DNA of 64,000 bases from Bifidobacterium bohemicum DSM 22767 (GTDB taxonomy: Bacteria > Actinomycetota > Actinomycetes > Actinomycetales > Bifidobacteriaceae): contig NZ_JGYP01000004.1 of the NCBI RefSeq assembly GCF_000741525.1, positions 173,606-237,605 of the forward strand, read 5' to 3'. Below the pieces are notes generated by a model. That model saw only the letters and a program-made list of their open reading frames with translations, was not told the DNA's origin and made no database searches. Made by a program: the position numbers and the translations under genes. This document shows, piece by piece, positions 36,199-44,097 of this stretch. Position 1 is the stretch's first letter. Each line of letters begins with the position of its first letter.

Positions 36199-38016
36199 TC
36201 ACCGCCCCGCGGTCATCGAACGCGCGCATTCCACGTTGGAATCGACCAAGCCATGCCCGGCCAGGATCTGACGGATCGGCACCAGGCCCTCGGCTTCGTA
36301 TTTGGCCACGAAGGCGTCCACATCGGCTCGTGTGTGCTCTTCGTCGGGTTCCAACACCAGCTGCTCGACCGGCAGCGGGCGGTCGTCGGCGATCCTGACG
36401 TCGATTACGACCGGCCTGTCGCCGTTGCGCCCGGCGGCCACGTCGTCGAACGCCCGTTTGAGCTCGTCAAGCGTGGAGACCTCGTAGCCGACCGCCCCCA
36501 ACGCACGCGCCGCGTCTCCGAAGTTCGCACCGATCAGGTCCACACCTGAATGGGGCTGGTGGTTGTCGTCCTGCTCGGCCTCGATGAAGCCCAGCGCCCC
36601 GTTGTTGAGCACGATATTGATGACCGGCTCGTGGTACTTGACTTGGGTGAGGACATCGTGCATCACCATAGTGAACCCGCCGTCGCCGCTGATGGAGAAG
36701 ACCTGCCGCCCCGGCCACGTCTCCTGCGCGGCGATCGAGGTCGGCAGCGCGTTGCCCATCGTGGCGTACCAGGCCGAGGTCACGATCTTTTGCGTCGGCT
36801 TCATGTTGAGCAAACGGAAGGAATCGATGGTCACATTGCCCACATCGACCGAAAACACTGCGTCATCCTTGGCGATCCGGTTAATCTGCGCGAAAACCGA
36901 GTCCACGTCCAGCGGCGAACGATCAAGGTCCTTCCTGGCCTCAAGCCACTCGTTCCAGTTACGTTTGTCCTCCACCATCACATCGTAGAACGGCCGGGAC
37001 GTCATAGGCCGCGCGATGTCAAGCATCATCTGGAGCGTGGCCTTCGCATCAGCCACGATTCCCAAGTCGACGTGATGGCGCTTGCCGATGTCGGTCTGGC
37101 TGGTGTTGACCTGAATGAACTTGGCGTCCGGACGGATGAAGAAGCCCGTAAACGGCATATTCGTGCCGATGAACAGCACCGTGTCCGCGCTCCTTGCCGC
37201 GTCGACGCCGGGCTTGGACGCGACCCGGCCGGCCGAGAGCATATAGGCCTCCTCGTCGTCGGCAAGCACGCCCTTGCCCAACGCCGAAGACATCATCGGC
37301 ACCTTGAGACGGTCCGAAAGCGCCTTGAGTTCGGCGGCCGCGTCCTTCGCGCCGGTGCCGAAGTAAATCAAAGGGCGCTCGGCGGCGGTCAGCATGTCGA
37401 CCGCCTTGGCGGCAAGGTCGCGGTCCGGCGACGGATATCGACTGGTCGCGACGAAATCGTCCACGGTCGGGTGGAACGTATCGGGAATCTGCGCCCAACC
37501 GAAATCCTTGGGAATCGTAACAACCGCAACGCCCTTGTGTTCGTAGGCCTGCCGAATCGCCTGATCGACCACCATCGGCAGCTGCTGCGCGGTCATGACG
37601 GTGCGATTATAGACCGCGACGTCCGCGAAGATCGGCTCTTCGGCAATCTCCTGGAAGAAGTCGGTGTTCATCATCATGCTGGGCACCTGGGCCACCAGCG
37701 CAAGCACCGGCGCATGGTCATGCTTGGCGTCGTACAAACCATTGAGCAGATGCACCGCCCCCGGACCGGCCGAGCCGAAGCAAATGCCTATCTTCCCGGT
37801 CAATTTGGCCTCACCGGAAGCCGCGAGTGCGCCGGTCTCCTCATGGCGCACCTGAATGTATTTCATGGTGTCGCGGCGGTTGTGCAGAGCATTCATGGTC
37901 GAGTCGAACGAGCCGCCCGGCAGCCCGAAGATGTGTTTGACACCCCAAGCCTCCAAGACCTTGATCATGGCGTCGGAGGCGTTGATGGTGTCGGTATGTG
38001 TCGTATCGTCGTTCAT
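36199..38016 (-). CDS. Pyruvate oxidase (thiamine diphosphate enzyme)
   Basis: This 605-residue enzyme belongs to the TPP-dependent pyruvate oxidase/acetolactate synthase superfamily. In lactic acid bacteria the oxidase makes acetyl phosphate, CO2 and H2O2 from pyruvate, phosphate and O2. The N-terminal catalytic Glu lies in IQVRHEETGALAASGEAKL, after KHIFGLPGGSFDSTMNALH, which resembles lactobacillar pyruvate oxidase. The TPP motif is ISGDGGFTMVMHDVLTQVKY to VLNN (about 430-465). A FAD-binding middle domain is consistent with length. The start has AAAAGGAAAAACA before ATG. The gene stands alone between surface-protein loci. Pyruvate decarboxylase-like roles are less likely. Confidence 0.87.
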   Translation of the reverse strand: MNDDTTHTDTINASDAMIKVLEAWGVKHIFGLPGGSFDSTMNALHNRRDTMKYIQVRHEETGALAASGEAKLTGKIGICFGSAGPGAVHLLNGLYDAKHDHAPVLALVAQVPSMMMNTDFFQEIAEEPIFADVAVYNRTVMTAQQLPMVVDQAIRQAYEHKGVAVVTIPKDFGWAQIPDTFHPTVDDFVATSRYPSPDRDLAAKAVDMLTAAERPLIYFGTGAKDAAAELKALSDRLKVPMMSSALGKGVLADDEEAYMLSAGRVASKPGVDAARSADTVLFIGTNMPFTGFFIRPDAKFIQVNTSQTDIGKRHHVDLGIVADAKATLQMMLDIARPMTSRPFYDVMVEDKRNWNEWLEARKDLDRSPLDVDSVFAQINRIAKDDAVFSVDVGNVTIDSFRLLNMKPTQKIVTSAWYATMGNALPTSIAAQETWPGRQVFSISGDGGFTMVMHDVLTQVKYHEPVINIVLNNGALGFIEAEQDDNHQPHSGVDLIGANFGDAARALGAVGYEVSTLDELKRAFDDVAAGRNGDRPVVIDVRIADDRPLPVEQLVLEPDEEHTRADVDAFVAKYEAEGLVPIRQILAGHGLVDSNVECARSMTAGR

Positions 38017-38546
38017 TGTTTTTCCTTTTTACTTCGTTATCTGCTTCATTGCCATCGGTTTGCCATGCATTCAATGTGCAAGCGCGCCATGAGGAGTCGG
38101 ACTTCACTGCCTTATCAGTGTTACATCAAGTATGGGTCATGGACGTCATACTGGCAAACGCCTTGCGTTTCATGCACGCCTTGCATTCATAATGGACGCT
38201 TCAGGAATGCGACACGGGTTGTCGCAAATGCCTGATTGCGTCATCAAGGCGCGGCATGCCTGTGCCCGCCCACCCTCGGACGATACGGTTCTCCCGGGTC
38301 CGCCAATCACGGGCGGGCATTGCCATGAACACGCTTATTGATCGGCTCCATAAAATGCGTCGGAACTTTCCGATTCAGGAACAAGAGCAAACCCTTTTAG
38401 CGCATGAACTAGGCAGGATCATCCACCAACGATCAAAACGTAAAGTGATATATCTCACACACGATAAACGCAATATGATTTTCAAAATCGCCATACATAA
38501 TGTACCATAATGCGTGCGGTTTGAATTCAACGAAAGGAATTTCGAC
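38017..38546. other. Divergent intergenic region, pyruvate oxidase and surface protein promoters
   Basis: About 530 bases lie between the two divergent starts. The last 150 bases are AT-rich, as expected for a promoter. A 61-codon forward frame (ATG 38325 to 38510, MNTLIDRLHKMRRNFPIQEQ) has a plausible composition but a poor ribosome binding site. I do not count it as a gene. Confidence 0.4.
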
Positions 38547-40318
38547 ATGTCCATACATCCACCTGCGATCCGAGAAGGGCTCCCGAGTCATTTCGGGATC
38601 CTTCTGAGATCGATTATGCTCACCGTAGTGCTTGCGCTATGTGGGGCAGCCCTAATAACCCCCCCCCCGCGACTGCGCTAACGAATAAAGGCGACGACGG
38701 TCTTGTTGTCACCGCCTCTCCGGACACCGTTGTCAAAGGATCACCCAATGGCGTCACATTAACAATCGACGATTCAAACACCAGCAATGCTGATTTCAAT
38801 GAATACTTATTGTCCGGCATACCTCAGAATTGGTCGGTATATATCGGGAACGACAAACAAACGCCGGTCTCACCGGATCCGATCATCTATTCAATAAGAA
38901 AATCTTCACATCAAATCCGGATTGTTCCACCCGCCGACTTCAGCGGTCCGATAAATACAATACAGATTTCGCGCAATTCCAATTCCCCGAACCTGATCAC
39001 GGATTTCGATAAGGGAACATTCGACTATATCGGTCAGTCTCATCCACAGCTGCCGGCTGGATCGACTCCGTATAAATACCATGATCCGCAAACCGCCTAC
39101 ACCGACCACATTCCAACACAATATGGCCCATTAGATGGAGATTATTCCATTTGGCCGACAGGAGACATGAATGGTCCAGACTTGCGGATGAGCGATGGAA
39201 CCACACGTCACCCCTATAACAATTACTGGGCGGATTTACGAAGCATCAGCCATCCCATGAACAATCCAACGAGTGCTGAAATCACCCAAAACTGGAAGGG
39301 AAGCAGCCCGGATAACGAGGACTCCGCCAATACACGCACAGTCAGCGACGCCGAATCTTCAGCATCCGGAAAAATATTGGTAGTCAACGGCTCATTGGAT
39401 TTGCCGATTCCTCACGACATCATCACCACCACTGTCTACGGCCTAAAACAGCATACGAACTATACGATGAACGGGTACGTGGCGAATCTCAGCGATTACC
39501 CTTATTCAAACAAAACCGTGGCACCAGTCCAGCTCGGATTCGTCGTCAACGGAAAGTTCATTGGCACATCGCAGGAATCACCCAAGCAACCGAGTGCGCT
39601 CAATAGCGCAACCAAGTGGACGCCGATTTCCTCGGTGGTCAATACAGGCGACAGCGACCACCTGACCATCAGCGCACGCAACTACAAGGCTGGCGGCTGG
39701 GGAAATGATTTCGCGATTGATCAGCTGTCACTCTACCCACAGGCCACGGCCAAAGTCGATCTTGACGTGAAAACGCCCGGCTATGAGTTCTCGAAGACCT
39801 CCGACCCGGTTACCGGCTCGCGGGTCATGCCCGGCCAGACGATCACCTACACGCTCGAGGGCAGGAACACCGGCCAGACCGACCTGCCCGACGTCGTGAT
39901 CGACGACGACCTGACCGACGTGCTCAAGCACGCCGACCTCGTCGGCCAACCGGCCAGCAGCACGGGCGACGCCCCCGCCGTTGCCGACGGCAGGCTCTCC
40001 TGGAAGGGCTCGCTCGACCAGGACAAGAACGTGACCATAACCTACAAGGTCAGAATCCACGACGGAGACAAGGCCGCATGGAACGTCACGTTCAAGAACC
40101 ACGCCACCAGCCAGGCCACGCCCCCCGGAGACGTGCCACCCATCACCCCGCCCGCCGGCCAGACCGAACACCACACGCCACCCCAACCTGTCGCGCCCGA
40201 AACACCCAAGTTAGGAATGACGGGTTCGAACATCGTTCCCATCGCTGTTATAACACTCGCGTGCATGTTGGCAGCCAGTTTCATCTGGTTTGAACGCTCA
40301 TCGAGGCGTAATAAGTAA
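38547..40318 (+). CDS. Phase-variable LGMTG-anchored surface protein (OFF in this sequence)
   Basis: AAAGGA precedes ATG 38547, which opens MSIHPPAIREGLPSHFGILL and then a hydrophobic core, SIMLTVVLALCGAALIT. A C10 tract (38659-38668) follows, and with ten C the frame ends at TAA 38679. With 11 or 8 C the signal peptide joins PPPATALTNKGDDGLVVTAS and the rest, about 590 residues. Residues 210-420 resemble a galactose-binding-like jelly roll (YGLKQHTNYTMNGYVANLS, GNDFAIDQLSLYP). Residues 420-520 form one DUF11 domain (SDPVTGSRVMPGQTITYTL). The end is LGMTG, a membrane helix and RSSRRNK, an LPxTG variant. The gene is monocistronic with its own terminator. Confidence 0.86.
38659..38668. repeat. 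Homopolymer tract C10, phase switch of the LGMTG surface protein
   Basis: Ten C residues lie at codons 38-41, at the end of the signal peptide core. Confidence 0.92.
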
Positions 40319-40336
40319 ACCGGAGTAATCACTCAC

Positions 40337-40380
40337 GAGGTGTGAAACCGTCAGTTGGTTTCACACCTCTTTTATATTTT
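40337..40380 (+). terminator. Strong terminator after the LGMTG surface protein
   Basis: GAGGTGTGAAACC (40337-40349) pairs perfectly with GGTTTCACACCTC (40357-40369), followed by TTTTATATTTT. Confidence 0.93.
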
Positions 40381-40409
40381 GGCCAGATAATATACAAACC
40401 TTTAGCCCC

Positions 40410-40620
40410 CTATTCGCCGATGACCGCCTGAATGGTGACGATGGCAGGCCTGTTCAGGCTCAGCTTCGCCGAGAGGAACGCGGCGAGCATACCGGCCACG
40501 ACGCTCGGCAGTCCCAGGGCGACGAACACTTCCCAGGGGAAGACCACGACGAAAGACCCGGAAAGCGGGAGGCGTGAATGTCTCCGACACCACAAAGGGC
40601 AACGTCGCAAAGAAAATAGT
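40410..40620 (-). pseudogene. C-terminal remnant of an integral membrane protein
   Basis: Reverse-strand pieces in two frames read TIFFATLPFVVSETFTP and PLSGSFVVVFPWEVFVALGL, then PSVVAGMLAAFLSAKLSLNR to a stop at 40410. Together they look like the last one or two membrane helices of a transporter or permease. The rest of the gene is missing, with alsE only 270 bases upstream on the same strand. Family not determined. Confidence 0.4.
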
Positions 40621-40685
40621 CAGGTTTTATGCGAAAGAGCCACACAGTGCCTCGGAGCCGTCAGGACTTGCAGGGCATACAGAAA

Positions 40686-40722
40686 CCGGGTCCAACCCAC
40701 ATAATACGTGAGTTGGACCCGG
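40686..40722. repeat. Perfect inverted repeat CCGGGTCCAA / TTGGACCCGG
   Basis: Exact 10-base arms (40686-40695, 40713-40722) with a 17-base spacer lie in the debris downstream of the alsE-like gene. There is no T run, so a terminator role is uncertain. Confidence 0.6.
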
Positions 40723-40889
40723 ACTTCACGCCACGGCGCGACCTACGGAGACGGAATGACCACCAAGCAGGTCAGAACGTCTCGCAGGAGGCACGGGGTA
40801 TAGCAGTTAGAAGTTTGTCTTCGGATGGCCGAGTAAGCCGCCCGGAGGCATGATGCCGGTCGAACCGACCGGGACTTTCGAAGAGCGGC

Positions 40890-41609
40890 TCAGCGACCGG
40901 TGTTGAACCGGTAGCCAGTGGACTGCTCGTACTCGCCGACCATCTGGTTCCAGGAGTCCTCGATATTGTCGGTGAGCCCGAACAGGCCGGAACGCCCGAT
41001 CACATAGGTGTCGGGGGCGGCGTCGGAAATCATCTTCCAATGCTTGAGGTTGGTGGAGCCGTCCATCTCGATTTCGTAACCGTAGCCATGCTCGTCGCGC
41101 AGGCGACGCAGCTCCACGATCTTGTCGAGCGTGGACTCGAGGAACGGCTGGCCCGCGAAACCGGGGTCGATGGTCATGATCATGACGTTATCGAGCTGAT
41201 CGATATACGGCATGATCGTGGAAATCGGAGTCTCCGGATTGAGCACGACACCGGCCTTGAGACCTGCGGCATGAATCTTGCCGATCAGACTGAACGCCTT
41301 GCCGTTGATCACTTCGGAAGGCATGTTGATCCGCTCGCATTTGATGTCGATGAGCTGATCGACCCAGAATTCCGCGTCCGTGACCATCAGGTGCGCGTCC
41401 ATCGGCAGGTTCGAGATCTTGCGGACCTCACCGATGAACCACGGGGACAGCGAGATGTTCGGCACGAAGTGCCCGTCCATGACGTCGATGTGATACATGT
41501 TGACCTTGTCGTTCAGGAACGTGATCTGCTCCTTGAACTGGTCAAGGTCCATCGTCATCAACGACGGCGCCATGGCGATCGTGCGTGTGGTATCCAACGT
41601 ATCAACCAT
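40890..41609 (-). CDS. D-allulose-6-phosphate 3-epimerase-like (ribulose-phosphate epimerase family)
   Basis: The 239-residue TIM-barrel enzyme starts at ATG 41609 (MVDTLDTTRTIAMAPSLMTM). It resembles AlsE: MYHIDVMDGHFVPNISLSPW carries the metal-binding His and Asp, MDAHLMVTD the second His, and IMTIDPGFAGQPF the second Asp. EIEMDGSTNLKHW and GRSGLFGL close the barrel. AlsE converts allulose 6-phosphate to fructose 6-phosphate. Its place at the end of a PTS operon suggests it processes the imported phosphorylated sugar. Which ketose that is cannot be decided here. Confidence 0.87.
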   Translation of the reverse strand: MVDTLDTTRTIAMAPSLMTMDLDQFKEQITFLNDKVNMYHIDVMDGHFVPNISLSPWFIGEVRKISNLPMDAHLMVTDAEFWVDQLIDIKCERINMPSEVINGKAFSLIGKIHAAGLKAGVVLNPETPISTIMPYIDQLDNVMIMTIDPGFAGQPFLESTLDKIVELRRLRDEHGYGYEIEMDGSTNLKHWKMISDAAPDTYVIGRSGLFGLTDNIEDSWNQMVGEYEQSTGYRFNTGR

Positions 41610-41628
41610 TATCGGTTCAATCCTTCTT

Positions 41629-42756
41629 TCACTCACTGATCTGGATGTCATCCAGATCGAGTTCTTCCTCTTCCTGGCTGGCGGAGGCGGTGGAAACACC
41701 GGCGACCTCTTCAGCGGTGAGGTTCTTCTTGATCAGCGCGTAGACGATGCCTGTGACCAGCACGTTCACGGCGATGGCCAGCAGACCGACCCACCAGTTG
41801 TGACCCATGGTCGGCAGCATCAGGACGCCGCCGAAGGGCACCGTGGCGCCCTGGCCGTTGGTCATGGTCATCAGCACCGCGCCCTCGCACATGCCACCGA
41901 GGCCGGCGGCGACGATGCCACGCACGATGTCGTTCATCACAATCGGAATGGAGCCCTCAACGATGTTCACCACGCCCATCGGCACGGCGGACTTCAAGGT
42001 CTCGACTTCATCCTGCGTGTAGATGTTCTTGCGCAGCAGCTTGGCGATGAGGTACGCTAGGCCGAAACCGATCGGGGTGGCGGTGTTGGTCAGCTGCAAA
42101 GCGGTGACCGGGCCGTTGATGCCCTGTGCCTGCAAGGTCAGCGCAAAGGCGAAGACGGTCTTGTTGATCGGACCGCCGAAGTCCACGATGGACAGCACGC
42201 CGATGACCGCGCCCAGCAGCAGGTTGGAAGCCCCGTTAAGGCCAGTAAGCACGCGGGTGAGCCAGTCGGTGAACCACGCGACCGGAGTGCCGATTACGTA
42301 GACCATCAGCAGGCCGCTCAGCAGCGAAGCGATGAACGGCACGATCAGTGTCGGCATCAGGCCCTTCGCCCAGCTGGGCACCTTCACATACTTCAGGACG
42401 GCGAACGCCAGCCAGCCGGCGATGTAACCGCCGATGATGCCGCCGATGAAGCCGGCGCTGATGGACACGGCCGCCAAACCCGTGACGAAGCCGGGTGCGA
42501 TGCCGGGCTTACCGGCGATCGAGAACGCAATGCCGGTCGAGATGATTACTGGCAGCAGGCCCAAAGCCTTGCCGCCGAGGGTCGCCATGGCCTGGAAGAA
42601 GTCGAACTTCCCCATGACCAGCGCATCCTGGCTCTTGCCGCCGAAGGCCATGCCGATGGCGATGATGAAGCCGGCGCCGCACACGATCGGGATCATGTAC
42701 GAGATCGCGGTGAGCAGATGCCCCTTAAAATTGGCTTTTTTCCAAAAATCCTTCAT
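41629..42756 (-). CDS. PTS fructose-type EIIC permease
   Basis: The 375-residue membrane component of a fructose-family PTS has about nine hydrophobic segments, starting HLLTAISYMIPIVCGAGFII. The conserved IVDFGGPINKTVFAFA near residue 200 and VVNIVEGSIPIVMNDIVRG near residue 265 are typical of this family (substrate-binding GGPxNK and xEGAIPF-like motifs). The C-terminal tail is acidic (EEEELDLDDIQ). The separate EIIA, EIIB and EIIC genes are adjacent. Confidence 0.93.
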   Translation of the reverse strand: MKDFWKKANFKGHLLTAISYMIPIVCGAGFIIAIGMAFGGKSQDALVMGKFDFFQAMATLGGKALGLLPVIISTGIAFSIAGKPGIAPGFVTGLAAVSISAGFIGGIIGGYIAGWLAFAVLKYVKVPSWAKGLMPTLIVPFIASLLSGLLMVYVIGTPVAWFTDWLTRVLTGLNGASNLLLGAVIGVLSIVDFGGPINKTVFAFALTLQAQGINGPVTALQLTNTATPIGFGLAYLIAKLLRKNIYTQDEVETLKSAVPMGVVNIVEGSIPIVMNDIVRGIVAAGLGGMCEGAVLMTMTNGQGATVPFGGVLMLPTMGHNWWVGLLAIAVNVLVTGIVYALIKKNLTAEEVAGVSTASASQEEEELDLDDIQISE

Positions 42757-42795
42757 GATTGACTTGCTCGTCTCTAATCGAGTGGTTGACTTGGA

Positions 42796-43107
42796 TCACT
42801 TTCCAGCGATCTCATGCATTTTCGCGATGAGCTTGTTGGGAGACTTGATGGCCGTCTCGGTTGAGACCTTGACCACCTTATGGTTGGCGAAGCGCTCTTC
42901 GCCCTGAATCTTGACGTCTACTGCGAGAATGGCGATATCAGCGTCGTCGATCTCCTGCTGCGTCAGCGCATTTTCCACGCCGATCGTGCCCTGGGTCTCG
43001 ATCTTGATGTCATCGCCGGCCGCTTTGGCGGCGTCTTCCAGCTTCTGCTGGGCGAGGTAGGTGTGCGCGATGCCGATCGTGCATGCGGTTACTCCCACTA
43101 TCTTCAT
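42796..43107 (-). CDS. PTS fructose-type EIIB component
   Basis: The start is ATG 43107 behind AAAGGAGAAAAT, giving 103 residues, the usual size. The phosphocysteine is in VTACTIGIAHTYLAQQKL near residue 9. The usual CPTGIAHT reads CTIGIAHT here, a mild deviation that keeps Cys and His. KIETQGTIGVENALT and ADIAILAVDV complete the fold. It hands phosphate from EIIA to the sugar at EIIC. Confidence 0.93.
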   Translation of the reverse strand: MKIVGVTACTIGIAHTYLAQQKLEDAAKAAGDDIKIETQGTIGVENALTQQEIDDADIAILAVDVKIQGEERFANHKVVKVSTETAIKSPNKLIAKMHEIAGK

Positions 43108-43192
43108 ATTTTCTCCTTTGTTATGACGCGGACGGATTGGTGCCCGCGTCAAAATTGTTGTGTGTTGTACTCCGGATTGGTTTATTGAGGGT

Positions 43193-43660
43193 TTATTTGG
43201 TAAGCGCCGCAATCACATCGTCAACGTCGCTGGCCTCAAGCAGGTCCGAAACCACATCGGCCTTCGCCAAACGCCTTGCGAGAAGCGACAGGAGCTTGAG
43301 ATGCTCCTGCGAACCTTCATCGGTGGCGCCGACGGCGAAGAGCACCACGACCTTGGCCCCGGTATCATCGAGTGATTCCCAAGCGATTTCATCATGCAAA
43401 ACAGCGATGGCGATGCCGTTCTTCCTGACGGTGTCGCTACGGCCGTGAGGAATGGCGACGTGACCGCCGATGCCGGTGGCTCCTTCCTTCTCACGGTCAT
43501 GCAACGCATCAAGGAACGAATCGACCGACTCGATATACCCCTGCTCCTTCAGACGTCCGGCGAGAGCCTCGAACACCTCGTCCTTCGTTTTCGCGTTAAG
43601 ATCGGTGACAATCGTGCCACGATCAAGCGCCGCCTTGACTGCTTCTGAATCCTCCATCAT
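43193..43660 (-). CDS. PTS fructose-type EIIA component
   Basis: This 155-residue EIIA type-2 protein accepts phosphate from HPr at His in GGHVAIPHGRSDTVRKNG near residue 70. AVLFAVG-like KVVVLFAVGATDEGSQEHLK follows. The start overlaps the end of the upstream EIIA-like gene by ATGA (43657-43660), so the two are probably translationally coupled. Confidence 0.93.
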   Translation of the reverse strand: MMEDSEAVKAALDRGTIVTDLNAKTKDEVFEALAGRLKEQGYIESVDSFLDALHDREKEGATGIGGHVAIPHGRSDTVRKNGIAIAVLHDEIAWESLDDTGAKVVVLFAVGATDEGSQEHLKLLSLLARRLAKADVVSDLLEASDVDDVIAALTK

Positions 43661-44097
43661 TCCCTTTCGGTCGGTAGTATGGACTGTATTTCTTCCTGAT
43701 CGCCAACCCGCAAAACATTCATCGCGGTTTCATTGGCGATCAAGCGGTAGAATGCCTTGATGCGGGCCGCCTCATTGAAGGCCACACGTTCGGGCAACAA
43801 AGTGAAGAGGAACCGGTCGATGCAATCGCCGGGCCTCCAATCGGCCAAAGGACGCAATAACTTGACAAAGAGCAACGTCGCCGAGTTCACGACCCGGTCC
43901 TGCGCGTGAGGATTGGCCAGACCGATGGCCAGCCGCGTATCCCCGGCATTCTCGCGGTCCTCAAGCACCCTTGCCAGGCGCCTACCATCAGCGGTCACAC
44001 CCCTACGATCGGCATAAGACGCGACCCACATGAGCAGTCCGGCCTTGTCCACGATGTCAATGCCAGAGCCGGGCTCCCATTCCACAAAGCATCTCAT
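43657..44097 (-). CDS. EIIA-like domain protein, apparently split from the upstream PRD regulator
   Basis: This 146-residue protein looks like an EIIA type-2 domain: RLAIGLANPHAQDRVVNSAT has the His at the phosphorylation site, followed by LLFVKLLRPLADW. In LicR/MtlR-type regulators such a domain is the C-terminus of the regulator. Here it begins in a four-base overlap (44094-44097) with the end of the regulator, which stops right after its EIIB-like domain. So it probably acts as a trans-acting regulatory EIIA. A transport role alongside the other EIIA is an alternative. Confidence 0.7.
   Translation of the reverse strand: MRCFVEWEPGSGIDIVDKAGLLMWVASYADRRGVTADGRRLARVLEDRENAGDTRLAIGLANPHAQDRVVNSATLLFVKLLRPLADWRPGDCIDRFLFTLLPERVAFNEAARIKAFYRLIANETAMNVLRVGDQEEIQSILPTERE

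Noticed and set aside
36550..38235. Forward open frame of 561 codons
   Set aside because: It is the antisense shadow of the pyruvate oxidase gene.
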